Shown: piece by piece, positions 1 through 10,513 of the stretch
Numbering within the stretch: position 1 is the first letter of the stretch
Layout of the letters: each line of letters starts with the position of its first letter
Notes under the pieces: model-generated
The model's database searches: none
What the model saw: the letters and a program-made list of their open reading frames with translations, nothing else
Told to the model about the DNA's origin: nothing
Assembly: GCF_009650095.1 (NCBI RefSeq)
Contig: NZ_CP045915.1
Location: 2,790,001-2,854,000 of the forward strand
Origin: Gracilibacillus salitolerans
Lineage (GTDB): Bacteria > Bacillota > Bacilli > Bacillales > Amphibacillaceae
Reading direction: 5' to 3'
Length of the DNA stretch: 64,000 bases
Made by a program: the position numbers and the translations under genes

Positions 1-94
1 GCAAGTGATTCACACTCTACTCTTATTACCCTTATGCACAACACTTAAACATTATTGCATAAAATAATTGAAACAAAAAATAAAGGAGTTTTTT

Positions 95-382
95 ATGATG
101 AACGGTTTAACGAAACGTATTATAATTAGTAAATTGAAGAATATCAGTGCAAAGGAAATAACGGAATACGCCCACAAATATCATATTTCAGTTACGGAAG
201 ATCAGGCGAAATTAATATCCAGCCATTTACAACGGAGCAGTTATGATCCAACGATTGCAGAAGATCGAGCACAAATGTTGAAAAAATTAGCTCAAATCAC
301 AGATATCAAAACAGCCAAAGCTTGCCAACAGCTATTTCACAAAATGATAAAAGAGTATGGGGTAGAAAATTATTTCAAATAA
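95..382 (+). CDS. yqfT: DUF2624 family protein YqfT
   Basis: Small soluble protein of 95 residues with no membrane segment or signal peptide. Its pattern (KLKNISAKEI, YAHKYHIS, LAQITD) and its place beside nfo match the uncharacterised YqfT/DUF2624 family of Bacillaceae. No function is known. The start is ATG 95 because AAGGAG at 83-88 lies six bases upstream; an in-frame TTG at 68 lies before that ribosome-binding site and is rejected. ATG 98 is a second possible start. The gene faces nfo tail to tail, whereas in B. subtilis, from memory, the two share a strand. Confidence 0.8.
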   Translation: MMNGLTKRIIISKLKNISAKEITEYAHKYHISVTEDQAKLISSHLQRSSYDPTIAEDRAQMLKKLAQITDIKTAKACQQLFHKMIKEYGVENYFK

Positions 383-462
383 TAAAGTATTATACTAACG
401 AAAAAAACCCATTCCATCGTAACTGAAACGGGCTGATAATATAACTTATTTTATACATTTTT

Positions 463-541
463 CAACTGGAATATACAACACTTATGGTGACAGTGAACTT
501 TAAAGAGAATTCATCCATGGAGAGCAAGTATATTCCAGTTG
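463..541. repeat. Inverted repeat with perfect 14-bp arms
   Basis: CAACTGGAATATAC at 463-476 is the exact reverse complement of GTATATTCCAGTTG at 528-541, with a 51-base loop. It occupies the gap between the convergent genes yqfT and nfo. There is no clean T-tract on either side, so it is not a typical intrinsic terminator, although it may act as one. Confidence 0.7.
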
Positions 542-562
542 CTTAATATTTTTGAGTATAAA

Positions 563-1456
563 TTACTGATTTACAATATGTTCTTTCAAATCTGTAACAA
601 AAGAACCATTTTTCAACATTTCGATCTCAAATTTATATGGAGGTTTTTTATTTTTCTTATCTTCTCCAACGTAAGGAGTTTCTAAAATCTTCGGCAGTTC
701 TGTTAATTGATCATGATGGACAATTTTATGAATCGTCTCGAATCCAATATGCCCAAATCCAATATTTTCATGTCGATCTTTTCCTGCACCTTGTACATTT
801 TTACTGTCATTTATATGAACTACTTTCAAACGATCAAGACCAATTATTTTGTCAAATTCATTTAAAACACCATCAAAATCATCCACAATCGGATATCCAG
901 CATCATGGATGTGACAAGTATCCATACAAATGGAAAGCTTCTCATTATGTGTTACTCCATCGATAATTCTTGCTAGTTCATCAAAACTTCGACCAATTTC
1001 TGATCCTTTACCTGCCATTGTTTCCAATGCAATTTGAACATCTTGTTTTGGATCCAGTACTTCATCTAACCCTTCAATAATTTTGGCGATACCTTTATCA
1101 ACACCCTCCCCAACGTGTGCACCTGGATGAAGTACGATTTGTTTAGCTCCAATTGCTTCGGTACGATCAATTTCATTCTTTAAAAAGGTTACACCTAGTT
1201 CAAATGTTTCTTTCTTTGTCGTATTTCCAATATTAATAATATATGGCGCATGTACGACAATATCATCAATACCATTATCCTTCATGTGTTGACGGCCTGC
1301 TTCGATATTTAACTCTTCAATCGGTTTTCTTCTAGTATTTTGTGGAGCTCCAGTATAAATCATAAAAGCAGTTGAACCGTATGATACCGCTTCTTCACTT
1401 GAACCCAAAAGCATTTTCTTTCCACTCATTGATACATGTGATCCAATCTTTACCAT
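563..1456 (-). CDS. nfo: Endonuclease IV (AP endonuclease)
   Basis: Zn-dependent apurinic/apyrimidinic endonuclease of base excision repair, a TIM barrel of 297 residues, the usual Bacillus length. Visible metal-ligand motifs in order are [38 protein letters not shown] and ILETP, which carry the expected His, Glu and Asp ligands of a trinuclear zinc site. The start is taken at 1456 (MVKIG), preceded by AAGGTGAGAGG; a GTG-type start four codons upstream would lie inside that ribosome-binding site. It lies 17 bases after cshB on the same strand, as in B. subtilis, so the two are probably co-transcribed. Confidence 0.95.
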   Translation of the reverse strand: MVKIGSHVSMSGKKMLLGSSEEAVSYGSTAFMIYTGAPQNTRRKPIEELNIEAGRQHMKDNGIDDIVVHAPYIINIGNTTKKETFELGVTFLKNEIDRTEAIGAKQIVLHPGAHVGEGVDKGIAKIIEGLDEVLDPKQDVQIALETMAGKGSEIGRSFDELARIIDGVTHNEKLSICMDTCHIHDAGYPIVDDFDGVLNEFDKIIGLDRLKVVHINDSKNVQGAGKDRHENIGFGHIGFETIHKIVHHDQLTELPKILETPYVGEDKKNKKPPYKFEIEMLKNGSFVTDLKEHIVNQ

Positions 1457-1473
1457 AATACCTCTCACCTTTT

Positions 1474-2787
1474 CTATTTTTTCTTATATTTATCTCTTTC
1501 TATTTTCTTCTTTACTTTTTGTTGTTGTTTTTTCATTTTTTTCTTATATCCTGGCTTCACTTTTTTCGGTTTTCTTATTTGTTGCCATGCTTTTTTCTCA
1601 ACTTCATTTTCAACTCTTTCACGCTTTTGCCTTACATTCCATGCTTTAGCTTCACGCCATTCCCCTTTGACGACATCATAAAACGTAAAGGTTAATCCTT
1701 TTTTCTCTAATTTCTTAATAAGTGAAATATCTTCTTCATGGTAAAGGCTAATCGCTGTGCCTTCCATACCTGCACGAGCGGTTCTGCCTACTCTATGCAA
1801 GTAGAATGATTCTTCTTTTGGTAATTGCGCATTAATCACATGGCTGACACCTTTAATATCAATACCACGGGCTGCGAGATCAGTAGCGACAATATATTGA
1901 TATTTCAACTGCTGAATTTCTTTTAGGACTCTCTTACGTTCTCGTTGGTTAAGACCACCATGAATGAGCCCAACTTCTAACCCTTTAGCCTGTAATTTTT
2001 CCGATAGTTGGTTGGCATTTTCCTTACCATTCGTAAAAATAATAGCTAAATATGGTTGAATCACCTTGGACATTTCAAAAATGACATCAGCTTCCTCGCG
2101 ATGTCTAAGATCAATCAGACGATGTTCCAGCTTCTCTGGAGCTAAGCGATCATCAATGTTGACATAAAGCGGTGCATGTAAATACTTCTTGAGAAATGGC
2201 TGTAATTTTTCCGGAATAGTAGCTGAAAACACCATTACTTGAATGTCAGGATCTGCATTTGTAAGTATCCTGTCAATATCTTCAATCAGCCCTAATTCCA
2301 ACATTAAATCTGTTTCATCCATCACAAAGGAATGGGCGGAATAAATATCTAATACACCGCCTTGAACTAAATCTAAAATACGTCCAGGCGTCCCTACTAC
2401 GATATGTGGGGCTTGTTTCATTTTTTCAACCATTCGTTTTTTGTCAGTTCCACCAATAATTAACTTTGCACGCCAGACATCCTCATTTCCGGAAAATTGC
2501 ATAATTTTCTTCACTTCATCATATATTTGAATTGCAAGTTCCCTTGTTGGTGCAGTGAGTACAATCTGTGTTCCGGATTGATTCATATCAATTTTATTTA
2601 ATAGTGGGATTAAAAAGGCATGCGTCTTACCTGATCCAGTTTCCGATTGCCCGATAATGTCTTTTCCTTTTAAAGCCTCTGGAATGACTTTGGCTTGAAT
2701 AGCAGTGGGCTCATTAAATCCTAACTTACCGATCACTTCATTCATCCAATCATCCAATGCATATTGTCTAAATAAATGCTTTTCCAT
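1474..2787 (-). CDS. cshB: DEAD-box RNA helicase CshB
   Basis: ATP-dependent RNA helicase of the cold-shock CshB group, 437 residues. The motifs appear in order: Q motif FNEPTAIQ, Walker [15 protein letters not shown], motif II DETD, motif III SAT, and C-terminal RGIDIKGV and HRVGRTAR. The tail after about residue 385 is Lys/Arg-rich ([14 protein letters not shown]), typical of RNA-binding tails. Motif II reads DETD rather than DEAD; both acidic residues are kept, so activity is likely. ATG 2787 has AGAAGGAG six bases upstream. The gene is divergent from ispH. Confidence 0.93.
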   Translation of the reverse strand: MEKHLFRQYALDDWMNEVIGKLGFNEPTAIQAKVIPEALKGKDIIGQSETGSGKTHAFLIPLLNKIDMNQSGTQIVLTAPTRELAIQIYDEVKKIMQFSGNEDVWRAKLIIGGTDKKRMVEKMKQAPHIVVGTPGRILDLVQGGVLDIYSAHSFVMDETDLMLELGLIEDIDRILTNADPDIQVMVFSATIPEKLQPFLKKYLHAPLYVNIDDRLAPEKLEHRLIDLRHREEADVIFEMSKVIQPYLAIIFTNGKENANQLSEKLQAKGLEVGLIHGGLNQRERKRVLKEIQQLKYQYIVATDLAARGIDIKGVSHVINAQLPKEESFYLHRVGRTARAGMEGTAISLYHEEDISLIKKLEKKGLTFTFYDVVKGEWREAKAWNVRQKRERVENEVEKKAWQQIRKPKKVKPGYKKKMKKQQQKVKKKIERDKYKKK

Positions 2788-2816
2788 GTTATTCTCCTTC
2801 TAGTTAACAATTATCT

Positions 2817-2845
2817 TTGTCAATTGTAGCAAATACCTTTATAAT
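2817..2845 (+). promoter_or_regulatory. SigA-type promoter for ispH
   Basis: TTGTCA at 2817-2822, a 17-base spacer, and a perfect TATAAT at 2840-2845. It reads towards ispH, whose ATG is about 80 bases downstream. Confidence 0.7.
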
Positions 2846-2923
2846 ATAAGTATTGGACAAATTCAAGTCCGCTATTAAACATTTTACTTGATCTCTAGTA
2901 GAAAGTACAGAGGGGGAACCACA

Positions 2924-3868
2924 ATGGAAGTAATTAAGATTGCTCCTAGAGGATATTGCTATGGAGTTGTCGATGCAATGGTAATTGCTCAGAATGCAGT
3001 GAAGGATCCCAATCTACCTCGCCCCATTTATATACTTGGTATGATTGTTCATAATTCGCATGTAACCAACGCCTTTCAAGAACAAGGAGTTTACACATTA
3101 GATGGGAAAAATCGTGGAGAGCTTTTAGAAGAAATTAAAGATGGAACTGTTATTTTCACCGCACATGGTGTCTCTCCGGAAGTGAAAAAACGTGCAGAAG
3201 AAAAAGGTTTAACTGTGCTTGATGCAACCTGCCCGGATGTTACGAGAACACATGATTTGATTCGCGGAAAAGTAAAAGAAAATTATGAAATTGTCTATAT
3301 TGGTAAGAAAGGGCATCCTGAACCTGAAGGTGCGGTAGGTGTAGCGCCGGATCATGTTCACTTAATACAAAATCAGGAAGATGTTGATAATCTTCATCTC
3401 CATTCAGAAAAAGTATTAGTGACCAATCAAACGACGATGAGTCAGTGGGATGTTTATGATGTAATGCTAAAAGTACAAGAAAAATATCCACAAACAGAGA
3501 TGGAACAGGAGATTTGTATGGCGACCCAGGTTCGCCAAGAAGCTGTAGCAGAACAAGCAAAGGATGCCGATTTAACTTTAGTAGTCGGAGATCCACGTAG
3601 TAATAACTCTAACCGTTTAGCGCAAGTTTCAATTGAAAAAGCACGTACTCAAGCATATAGAATCGCTGATGTATCTGAAATTCAATATGAGTGGTTAGAA
3701 GGTGTGTCAAAAGTTGCCGTGACTGCTGGTGCTTCTACACCGACACCAATTGCAAAAGAAGTGATCAAATTCATCGAACAATATGACCCAAATATTCCTG
3801 AAACATGGGATCGCACATCAAAAGTAAAGAAAGATAAGATCTTACCAAAAGTAAAAGCTAAAAAATAA
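2924..3868 (+). CDS. ispH: 4-hydroxy-3-methylbut-2-enyl diphosphate reductase
   Basis: Last step of the MEP isoprenoid pathway: reduces HMBPP to IPP and DMAPP with an Fe-S cluster. The 314-residue product has the three cluster cysteines in PRGYCYG (Cys12), [10 protein letters not shown] and EICMATQ, plus the substrate motifs FTAHGVSP and TAGASTP. The start is ATG 2924 after GAGGGGG; twelve upstream in-frame codons precede the ribosome-binding site and are dropped. It stands alone on the plus strand between minus-strand genes and ends in its own terminator. Confidence 0.95.
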   Translation: MEVIKIAPRGYCYGVVDAMVIAQNAVKDPNLPRPIYILGMIVHNSHVTNAFQEQGVYTLDGKNRGELLEEIKDGTVIFTAHGVSPEVKKRAEEKGLTVLDATCPDVTRTHDLIRGKVKENYEIVYIGKKGHPEPEGAVGVAPDHVHLIQNQEDVDNLHLHSEKVLVTNQTTMSQWDVYDVMLKVQEKYPQTEMEQEICMATQVRQEAVAEQAKDADLTLVVGDPRSNNSNRLAQVSIEKARTQAYRIADVSEIQYEWLEGVSKVAVTAGASTPTPIAKEVIKFIEQYDPNIPETWDRTSKVKKDKILPKVKAKK

Positions 3869-3905
3869 GAAGCAAGCGCCTTAAGGTGCCTGCTTCTTAT
3901 TTTTA
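3865..3905 (+). terminator. Intrinsic terminator after ispH
   Basis: AAGAAGCA and TGCTTCTT arms enclose a GCGCC/GGTGC inner stem and are followed by a T-run. The first stem bases overlap the ispH stop codon. Confidence 0.8.
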
Positions 3906-3989
3906 TCAGATAATAAATAAAACAAACGCCCGCCACAAAATACATAAACCGCAAAGAATCTTGCCGTAGCGTATGCAAGCACTCAGCAA

Positions 3990-4051
3990 AAATCAGAATG
4001 GAAGAAAACTGCACAAAAGAGAATTTTCATTAGTTCGCAGTTGTTATCTAT
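3990..4051 (-). repeat. Repeat family A, partial copy A0
   Basis: Read on the minus strand, this begins ATAGATAACAACTGCGAACT and continues to TTTCTTCCATTC, the same left module found before glyQ (14409 on) and, more diverged, after rpsT (41951 on). The GC-rich core of the family is missing or unrecognisable here. It fills most of the gap between the convergent ispH and yqfO; nothing else is seen in that gap. Confidence 0.65.
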
Positions 4052-4096
4052 AACGAATCAAGTAATAAGTACAAATGCAGAAATTAGTTTTTTTGC

Positions 4097-5209
4097 TTAT
4101 TGATAACGAAATGGATCGGTTGATAAAGATGAGATCTCTACTTCGATTTTTTCTGGTAATGCATCAAGGTTTGCTAAGAAATAATCTTTTACTCCTTCTT
4201 TCATTACTTCCTCGACATGGTGACCTGGGTCAATCAGGCAGAGACCTGCCTCCTCGGCGTCTTGAGCTTCATGAAAGGTTAAATCGCCAGTTATATAAAG
4301 ATCAGCACCAGCATTACGAGCTACATCAATATACCCTTTTCCACTGCCACCTAGTACAGCCACTTTCTTAATCACCTGATCTTGATCTCCAACATAACGT
4401 AATGCTGGGATATTTAAATTACGCTTTACAACTTCAGCATACTCAGATAACTTCATCGGTTTAGAGAGCTTACCAATACGACCTAATCCCTCTTGTTTAC
4501 CTTTGTTAGAGAGCGGAACTAGATCATATGCCATTTCTTCATATGGATGTGCCTTTACAGCTGCTTGCAAGACTGGTGACAATTGTGATTGTTTTATAAT
4601 CGTTTCTATTTTATATTCATCAACTTCCTCGATCTCGCCTTGATTACCAAGAAAAGGGGTTGTTCCCTCTAACGGTTTAAATGCACCGGTTCCTGCAGTT
4701 CGGAACGTACAATGGCTGTAGTTACCAATATGTCCGGCCCCAGCATCTCCTAAGGCATGGACCACATACTTTAAGTGTGTTTTGGGAACATAAACGATAA
4801 ATTTCAATAGTTGTTCCTCGACCGTCGGCACTAAAACCTTTGTATTTGTCATTTCTAACCTTTGTGCCAGCAGGTCGTTTACACCACCATTTGCTACATC
4901 CAGGTTTGTATGGGCTGCATACACAGCTATATCATGTTGGATTAATTTCTTCACTACTCGGCCTTTAGGATCTTGAAAATCAATATGCGTTAAACCTTTG
5001 AATAATAGTGGATGGTGCGAGATAATGAAATCAACGTTTTTCTCAATCGCTTCATCTACGACACCTTCTACTACATCTAACGTGATCATTAGTTTATTCA
5101 CTTTTTGCTCCTTTGCTCCTACTTGTAGACCTATATTATCCCAAGACTCTGCATAGTGCTTAGGAACCCATTTCTCAAATAAACGAATAACATCTTTAAC
5201 GGTTGTCAT
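4097..5209 (-). CDS. yqfO: Nif3-like dinuclear metal-centre protein YqfO
   Basis: Nif3/YqfO family protein of 370 residues, annotated in databases as GTP cyclohydrolase 1 type 2 homologue; the true cellular role is unsettled. Metal-binding motifs are SHHPLLF, YAAHTNLD and, near the end, FHEAQD. The middle portion (about residues 125-240) is the CutA-like insertion found in the long Firmicute members, ending in KAHPYEEMAYD. ATG 5209 has GAGGAGG nearby and overlaps the trmK 3' end by 14 bases, so the two are translationally linked, as in B. subtilis. Confidence 0.93.
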   Translation of the reverse strand: MTTVKDVIRLFEKWVPKHYAESWDNIGLQVGAKEQKVNKLMITLDVVEGVVDEAIEKNVDFIISHHPLLFKGLTHIDFQDPKGRVVKKLIQHDIAVYAAHTNLDVANGGVNDLLAQRLEMTNTKVLVPTVEEQLLKFIVYVPKTHLKYVVHALGDAGAGHIGNYSHCTFRTAGTGAFKPLEGTTPFLGNQGEIEEVDEYKIETIIKQSQLSPVLQAAVKAHPYEEMAYDLVPLSNKGKQEGLGRIGKLSKPMKLSEYAEVVKRNLNIPALRYVGDQDQVIKKVAVLGGSGKGYIDVARNAGADLYITGDLTFHEAQDAEEAGLCLIDPGHHVEEVMKEGVKDYFLANLDALPEKIEVEISSLSTDPFRYQ

Positions 5210-5888
5210 CTTCTATTACCTCCTCAATCCATTCCATTTCTGTTTCCAGCTTCTTGATTTTTTCAACCGGCAAAATAGTAGCCTGTTTCATCTGATTAAT
5301 TAGCTTCGAGCGTTTTTCTTTTTCATGGAACCATTTCTTCAAAAAAACATCACTCTTTTCCTGTAAAAGATATGGACCAAATAATAATTCATGTTCAGAA
5401 AGATGAAGTGGCTCTTTTCGATAATCACTGACAATGACCTCATAAATATATCCATCCTCTGCAATAATCTCTTCTGCTACAATCTTATAGTGATGCTCTA
5501 TTAACCACTTACGAACGAGTTGGGCATCAATATTAGGCTGTAAAATTAATCGTGAGACACCAGATAATTTAGCCTGACCTTCCTCCAATATGGTTCGAAT
5601 TAGTTTACCTCCCATACCAGCTATGGTAATTTGATTCACTTCTTTTTCCTTAATAACATCCAAGCCATTCCCTTTTCTTACTTCAATTCGATCACTTAGT
5701 TCATGTTCTCTAACGGTTTTCTTTGCCCTTTCAAACGGACCTTGATTAACTTCCCCTGCAATGGCTGTTGCACGTTCATGTCGTGAACAAACATAACATG
5801 GTAAATAAGCATGATCAGAACCAATATCAGCAAAATGGATTGGATTCTGTAGGTATTCAGCTAGTTGTTCTAGTCTTTTTGATAGCAT
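5196..5888 (-). CDS. trmK: tRNA (adenine-N1)-methyltransferase TrmK
   Basis: SAM-dependent methyltransferase that makes m1A22 in tRNA, 230 residues. The SAM-binding region is FADIGSDHAYLP (about residues 19-30), followed by AGEVNQGP and the TIAGMGG loop; the C-terminal half is charged and probably helical, as in this family. The start is ATG 5888 after AGGGGC; a more distal in-frame start would lengthen the product by six residues and lacks a good ribosome-binding site. It forms a pair with yqfO. Confidence 0.92.
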   Translation of the reverse strand: MLSKRLEQLAEYLQNPIHFADIGSDHAYLPCYVCSRHERATAIAGEVNQGPFERAKKTVREHELSDRIEVRKGNGLDVIKEKEVNQITIAGMGGKLIRTILEEGQAKLSGVSRLILQPNIDAQLVRKWLIEHHYKIVAEEIIAEDGYIYEVIVSDYRKEPLHLSEHELLFGPYLLQEKSDVFLKKWFHEKEKRSKLINQMKQATILPVEKIKKLETEMEWIEEVIEDDNR

Positions 5889-5920
5889 ATCCTTGCCCCT
5901 TCTCACTATATTTAAAGATG

Positions 5921-5953
5921 AAAAAAGCCTTCTGTCGAGACAGAAAGCTTTTG
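5921..5953 (-). terminator. Intrinsic terminator after cccA
   Basis: On the minus strand, AAGCTTTCTGTC and its complement flank a TCGA loop and are followed by TTTTTT. It lies just after the cccA stop and before trmK. Confidence 0.8.
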
Positions 5954-5958
5954 CAAAT

Positions 5959-6315
5959 TTATTCTTGCCCTTCAGACAGCCATTCAGCTAACACCGCGGC
6001 TTCCTCATTACTTACTAATCCACCAGGCATATTTCCATTTTCGGAACCGTTGATAATCATACTTTCAATTTCCTCAACACTTAATCTCTCATGAACATCA
6101 TTTAGAGATGGACCACTTCCACCCTCTAAGTCTCCACCATGACATCCAATACAGCTTTGAATTAGTGCTTCTGGATCTGCCTCTGTTGTCTCTCCTTCTT
6201 CATCTCCACCAGCAATTTTTTCTTGTTCATTTAGTCCAACTACAGATAAAATGATCATTGCTAAAATCCCAAGAACTGCAATAAGTGCAAAAGGTATAAC
6301 TGGATTTTTCTTCAT
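5959..6315 (-). CDS. cccA: Cytochrome c-550, membrane-anchored
   Basis: Small membrane-bound c-type cytochrome, 118 residues. An N-terminal hydrophobic anchor (about residues 6-28) is followed by an acidic spacer and one haem c domain with the covalent attachment motif CIGCH at about 54-58 and a likely axial Met in NMPGG (about residue 97). It acts in electron transfer on the outer face of the membrane. ATG 6315 follows AAGGAGG. B. subtilis has cccA in the same place beside sigA; the monocistronic layout with its own terminator also fits. Confidence 0.92.
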   Translation of the reverse strand: MKKNPVIPFALIAVLGILAMIILSVVGLNEQEKIAGGDEEGETTEADPEALIQSCIGCHGGDLEGGSGPSLNDVHERLSVEEIESMIINGSENGNMPGGLVSNEEAAVLAEWLSEGQE

Positions 6316-6460
6316 CGTTTTTTTCCTCCTTCAATGACACGTCAAGTTGGGTTTTCACTGCCCAACAAATTTTTCTACTATGTATAATGGAAAACCATCT
6401 TTATTTTACTTCAAAATAGACAAATAGAAAAGTGATACTCATTAAAATTCATGAAAATGT

Positions 6461-6997
6461 CTAAAAATAATAGAAACCAAACATAATGATCAGAATAATT
6501 AAAATAAAAACACCTGCAACTTGCAAGAAAAATTGTTTTTTCAACTTACCAAAGGTAATCCAAGAAATACTATTGATAAAAATCCATATATAGGTTGTCC
6601 ACCATATCCGTATATAATCATTCATCCATAACACAGTAGAAAATAAAAACACTACAAAAAATATCATAACAGCATATGAGTCTTGCAATCCATCATGTCG
6701 AGAGAAAAACTTTATCATAATGAGAGCTATACATTGTGTGACAACGATACCAACCATTTGTATAAAAAGATCATCTGCAGCTTGAAAAATTAAAAAAGGT
6801 AGTAAAATGAGTAATGTATTTAGAAAATAAAACAGTAAAAAATATGGGGCTTGTTTCGCTTCTCTATTTTCTTCTTTAGCCCCTTCTCCTTCCGTATAAA
6901 GAGCTAATAAAAAATCACAATACTGATTTGGTAATAATTGATGTGTTTTCCAATAATTAATTTCATTAATAATTGTTTGCTTACGTTCTTCGTCCAT
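6461..6997 (-). CDS. Multi-spanning membrane protein of unknown function
   Basis: I do not recognise this family with certainty. The 178-residue product has a soluble N-terminus of about 45 residues (EINYWKTHQLLP, CDFLLALYTEGE), a style also seen ahead of DUF2157-like membrane regions, followed by about five hydrophobic helices. ATG 6997 is preceded by GGAGATGG; an upstream in-frame ATG at 7012 sits too far before it. B. subtilis has no gene here between cccA and sigA, so this is an accessory insertion, with base use like its neighbours. Confidence 0.75.
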   Translation of the reverse strand: MDEERKQTIINEINYWKTHQLLPNQYCDFLLALYTEGEGAKEENREAKQAPYFLLFYFLNTLLILLPFLIFQAADDLFIQMVGIVVTQCIALIMIKFFSRHDGLQDSYAVMIFFVVFLFSTVLWMNDYIRIWWTTYIWIFINSISWITFGKLKKQFFLQVAGVFILIILIIMFGFYYF

Positions 6998-7076
6998 TAA
7001 TACCATCTCCAAGTCTGACTCACTTTAACCATTATATCGGATAATTATGCGAAACATTGATCTTCTTAGTGAAATT

Positions 7077-7113
7077 CAAAAATGAACTATCTTCCTAAAG
7101 AAGATAGTCCATT
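7077..7113 (-). terminator. Intrinsic terminator after sigA
   Basis: On the minus strand, GACTATCTTC and GAAGATAGTT flank a short loop, then CATTTTT. It closes the dnaG-sigA unit. Confidence 0.8.
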
Positions 7114-7129
7114 AATCACACTTAGAGAT

Positions 7130-8245
7130 TTATTCTAAGAAGTCTTTTAATCGTTTGCTGCGACTTGGATGACGTAATTTTCGTAATGCTTTCGCTTCAA
7201 TTTGGCGAATTCTTTCGCGAGTTACGCCAAATACCTTACCGACTTCCTCTAATGTTCTCGTTCTTCCATCATCTAAACCGAAACGTAATCGTAATACGTT
7301 TTCTTCACGATCAGTTAGTGTGTCTAAAACATCTTCTAATTGTTCTTTTAATAATTCATATGCCGCATGATCAGATGGAGATGTAGCTTCTTGGTCTTCA
7401 ATAAAGTCACCTAGATGTGAGTCATCTTCTTCACCAATTGGTGTTTCCAATGATACGGGTTCTTGAGCGATTTTTAAAATTTCTCTTACCTTGTCAGGTG
7501 TTAAATCCATATCCTTGGCAATTTCTTCTGGAGTTGGTTCTCTGCCTAGATCTTGTAATAATTGACGTTGGACACGAATCAGTTTATTAATTGTTTCTAC
7601 CATATGAACAGGAATTCTAATCGTTCTCGCCTGATCTGCGATGGCTCTTGTAATCGCTTGTCGAATCCACCAAGTTGCATAGGTACTAAACTTAAATCCT
7701 TTACGGAAATCGAATTTTTCTACCGCTTTAATTAGCCCCATATTTCCTTCTTGAATAAGATCTAGAAATAACATACCACGTCCAACATAACGTTTCGCTA
7801 TGCTTACAACAAGACGAAGGTTCGCTTCAGCTAATCTTTTTTTGGCGTATTCGTCACCTTCTTCAATTTTCTTTGCAAGGTCAATTTCTTCCGAAGCAGA
7901 TAATAAATCGACTCGGCCAATTTCCTTTAAATACATACGGACTGGGTCATTTATTTTAATGCCTAACGGAACACTTAAATCATTTAGGTCAAATTCTTCC
8001 TCTTTTGATAGCTGCTGCATGGTAGGATCTTCATCTGAATCTCCTATTACTTCTACACCTTGTTCATTTAGGAACTCATAGAATTCATCCATTTGATCGG
8101 ATTCTAAGTCAAAATTTGATAATCTTTCTGCTACTTCCTCATATGCTAAAACACCACGTTTTTTACCTAATTCCAATAATTGGTCTTTGGCCTGCTCAAT
8201 AGTTAATTCAGCTTCTTTTGAACGTGATGGCTTGTTTTCTGCCAT
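7130..8245 (-). CDS. sigA: Primary sigma factor SigA (RpoD)
   Basis: Housekeeping RNA polymerase sigma factor, 371 residues, exactly the B. subtilis SigA length. Visible parts are a region 1.1-like acidic N-terminus, region 1.2 ([11 protein letters not shown]), region 2 ([21 protein letters not shown]), region 3 (RIPVHMVE) and region 4 with the helix-turn-helix ([20 protein letters not shown]). The start is ATG 8245 with GGAAGGAGG upstream; an earlier in-frame start at 8275 would overlap the dnaG stop. It follows dnaG directly, the conserved macromolecular-synthesis arrangement. Confidence 0.97.
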   Translation of the reverse strand: MAENKPSRSKEAELTIEQAKDQLLELGKKRGVLAYEEVAERLSNFDLESDQMDEFYEFLNEQGVEVIGDSDEDPTMQQLSKEEEFDLNDLSVPLGIKINDPVRMYLKEIGRVDLLSASEEIDLAKKIEEGDEYAKKRLAEANLRLVVSIAKRYVGRGMLFLDLIQEGNMGLIKAVEKFDFRKGFKFSTYATWWIRQAITRAIADQARTIRIPVHMVETINKLIRVQRQLLQDLGREPTPEEIAKDMDLTPDKVREILKIAQEPVSLETPIGEEDDSHLGDFIEDQEATSPSDHAAYELLKEQLEDVLDTLTDREENVLRLRFGLDDGRTRTLEEVGKVFGVTRERIRQIEAKALRKLRHPSRSKRLKDFLE

Positions 8246-8265
8246 GAGTGCCCCTCCTTCCAAAA

Positions 8266-10089
8266 CTAACTCCAATTTTTCGATTGTTGTTTTATCTTTA
8301 TAATCTCCATTGCTACTTTAGCTGCTTCTTTTGGATCTGTTTTCTCTAACTGTTTCATTTGTTGTTGCAGTTGTTTGATTTTTCCATTATCTGTCTGTTC
8401 TGATTGAATAAGATGGATATAATCTTGCAGCTCCTTCTCTGACATTTCCCAAGAATGATCCATCATTGATAGTTCGACAACTGTTTGTTGAAGTTTTGCG
8501 TCATCCAGATATGTTAAGAAATGACTGGGATCAGGTGGATTCCCTTCTTCATAATATCCGTACAAATGGGTTACAATAATTTGATGTTGCTCTAAATTAA
8601 ACTTAGATCCAATCGTTTCTCTGACTTTTTCTGCAATGTGAGTATTTTGTAACATAAATGCAACCAATCGGCGTTCAGCATTTTGATATGCTGGCGGTAA
8701 GACATTTAACTTTTTCGCTGCATATTTCTGTTGATTTCCACCATTAGTATTACCAAACCTTTGCCGGTTATCATCATTTTTTTTGATATTTCGCATTCGA
8801 GACTTTAATTCTTGTGATAAAGCATCATAAGCGATATTAAACTCTTCGGCTAGTTCTCGAAGATAATGATCTCTTTCAATAGAACTTTCTAACTGTGCAA
8901 TTTCCCCAATTACTCTTTCTACATATTGCAGTCGATCTCCTTCAAGTTTTAAATTAAAATTCTTTTTTAAGTACTTCATTAAGAAGACCATTTCTGTATC
9001 AGCAGTTTCAATAACCTGTGCTCGGAATTTGTCACTTCCATATTCTTGAATGAATTGATCTGGATCATAATTATGAGGTAATGCTGCTACTTTTATGGTA
9101 CAACCGACCTTTTTCAATAACTGAATAGCTTTATAAGTAGCATTTTGGCCGGCATTATCGCCATCATAACAAAGGAGAACAGTATCGACATACCTTCTTA
9201 AAAGACTGGCATGTGATTCTGTTAAAGAAGTTCCTAACGATGCTACTCCATTAGTAACGCCAGCTTGATGAGCTGCGATAACATCTGCAGATCCTTCAAA
9301 AAGTATTACTTCTCCTTTTTTCCGAATTTCACTTCTAGCTAGATCAAAGTTGTAGAGTAATTTACTCTTTTTAAACAAAGATGATTCAGGACTATTTAGA
9401 TATTTAGGTTCCTGATCTGAAATGGTTCTTCCTACAAATCCAATTGTTTTACCTAAGTGATTACGGATTGGAAAAATTACTCTTGCTTGGAATCGATCAA
9501 AATAATTTCCGTCATTTCCAACAGTTAATAATCCTGCATTGGCCATTACTTGCTTGTGGAAACCTTTTTTTTCTAAAAATTGTGCAATAAAATCTCTTGA
9601 TGTTGGTGAATAACCAATTTGAAACTGATCGATTGCCTCATCTGAAAAACCTCTACTATATAGATATTCCAAAGCTTTTTTCCCATCTTTTGAATGGCGT
9701 AATAAATGATGATAAAGCTTTACTAACCATTGGTAAGCATCTAAAATTGCCTGCTCCTCGTTATTAACCCTTTCACTTCCTGTTTCTTTTAATTCAGGAA
9801 TAGACTGACCAGATTTTTCTGCTAAATAACGAATAGACTGTTGGAAAGTATATCCTTCCATTTCCATAATAAATGTAATGACGTTACCACCTTTACCGCA
9901 TCCAAAACAATGATAAATTTGTTTATCTTGATTTACGGAAAAAGAAGGTGTATTTTCTGAGTGAAATGGACAAAGTCCAAAATAATTTCGACCTTGTTTT
10001 TTTAATTGAACATATTCTCCTACAATATCAACAACATCATTTGCATGACGAAGTGATTCAATCGTTTCATCTGACACTTGATAGGCCAT
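8266..10089 (-). CDS. dnaG: DNA primase
   Basis: Makes RNA primers for DNA replication and acts with DnaB helicase; 607 residues. The N-terminal CHC2 zinc finger shows [11 protein letters not shown] and [10 protein letters not shown], the TOPRIM core shows [11 protein letters not shown] and LCYDGDNAG, and the C-terminal part after about residue 450 is the helicase-interacting domain. ATG 10089 has only a weak GGTGAT ahead of it, which may keep expression low. It is followed after 20 bases by sigA. Confidence 0.96.
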   Translation of the reverse strand: MAYQVSDETIESLRHANDVVDIVGEYVQLKKQGRNYFGLCPFHSENTPSFSVNQDKQIYHCFGCGKGGNVITFIMEMEGYTFQQSIRYLAEKSGQSIPELKETGSERVNNEEQAILDAYQWLVKLYHHLLRHSKDGKKALEYLYSRGFSDEAIDQFQIGYSPTSRDFIAQFLEKKGFHKQVMANAGLLTVGNDGNYFDRFQARVIFPIRNHLGKTIGFVGRTISDQEPKYLNSPESSLFKKSKLLYNFDLARSEIRKKGEVILFEGSADVIAAHQAGVTNGVASLGTSLTESHASLLRRYVDTVLLCYDGDNAGQNATYKAIQLLKKVGCTIKVAALPHNYDPDQFIQEYGSDKFRAQVIETADTEMVFLMKYLKKNFNLKLEGDRLQYVERVIGEIAQLESSIERDHYLRELAEEFNIAYDALSQELKSRMRNIKKNDDNRQRFGNTNGGNQQKYAAKKLNVLPPAYQNAERRLVAFMLQNTHIAEKVRETIGSKFNLEQHQIIVTHLYGYYEEGNPPDPSHFLTYLDDAKLQQTVVELSMMDHSWEMSEKELQDYIHLIQSEQTDNGKIKQLQQQMKQLEKTDPKEAAKVAMEIIKIKQQSKNWS

Positions 10090-10165
10090 TATTTATCACC
10101 ATTTCTCACAACTACTTTAAAAGTTCGACAATTTTCTCATCCTTGGTATAAAGAACAACTATCGC

Positions 10166-10193
10166 TGTATAATAAAAAACAGCTTCTTGTTAA
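10166..10193 (-). promoter_or_regulatory. Possible promoter for dnaG-sigA
   Basis: On the minus strand, TTAACA, a 16-base spacer and TATACA, about 75 bases before dnaG. The match is moderate and the surrounding DNA is very AT-rich, so chance matches are easy. Confidence 0.35.
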
Positions 10194-10513
10194 CATAATA
10201 CCTCCAACCTAGATAAAATAAACACCATATTAAAATAATTAACATTATATATGATGACAATGTTTTAAAAAATTGTCGAATAACAAAAGTTCTTATGGAT
10301 ACATTATTCTACACAAAACTGCAAATTCCTGCTTGATTCAAAGTTTTTTTGAAAAAATGTTGAAATAAATTTAATTATCATCAATAATAGTTGAAATAAC
10401 TAACCAAAGTTGATTATATTAGTCAGTAATATACATTTTAATAATAATATAAACATTTTCACAAAATATTATTATAATATATATTCATATTAATTACCAA
10501 CATCTTATCTTAT
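10194..10513. other. AT-rich gap with no gene
   Basis: Between the possible dnaG promoter and the yqfL stop I see only AT-rich sequence with many short A and T runs. There is no ORF with a ribosome-binding site, no strong hairpin and no copy of repeats A-C. B. subtilis carries yqxD around this point; no trace of it is visible here. Confidence 0.6.
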
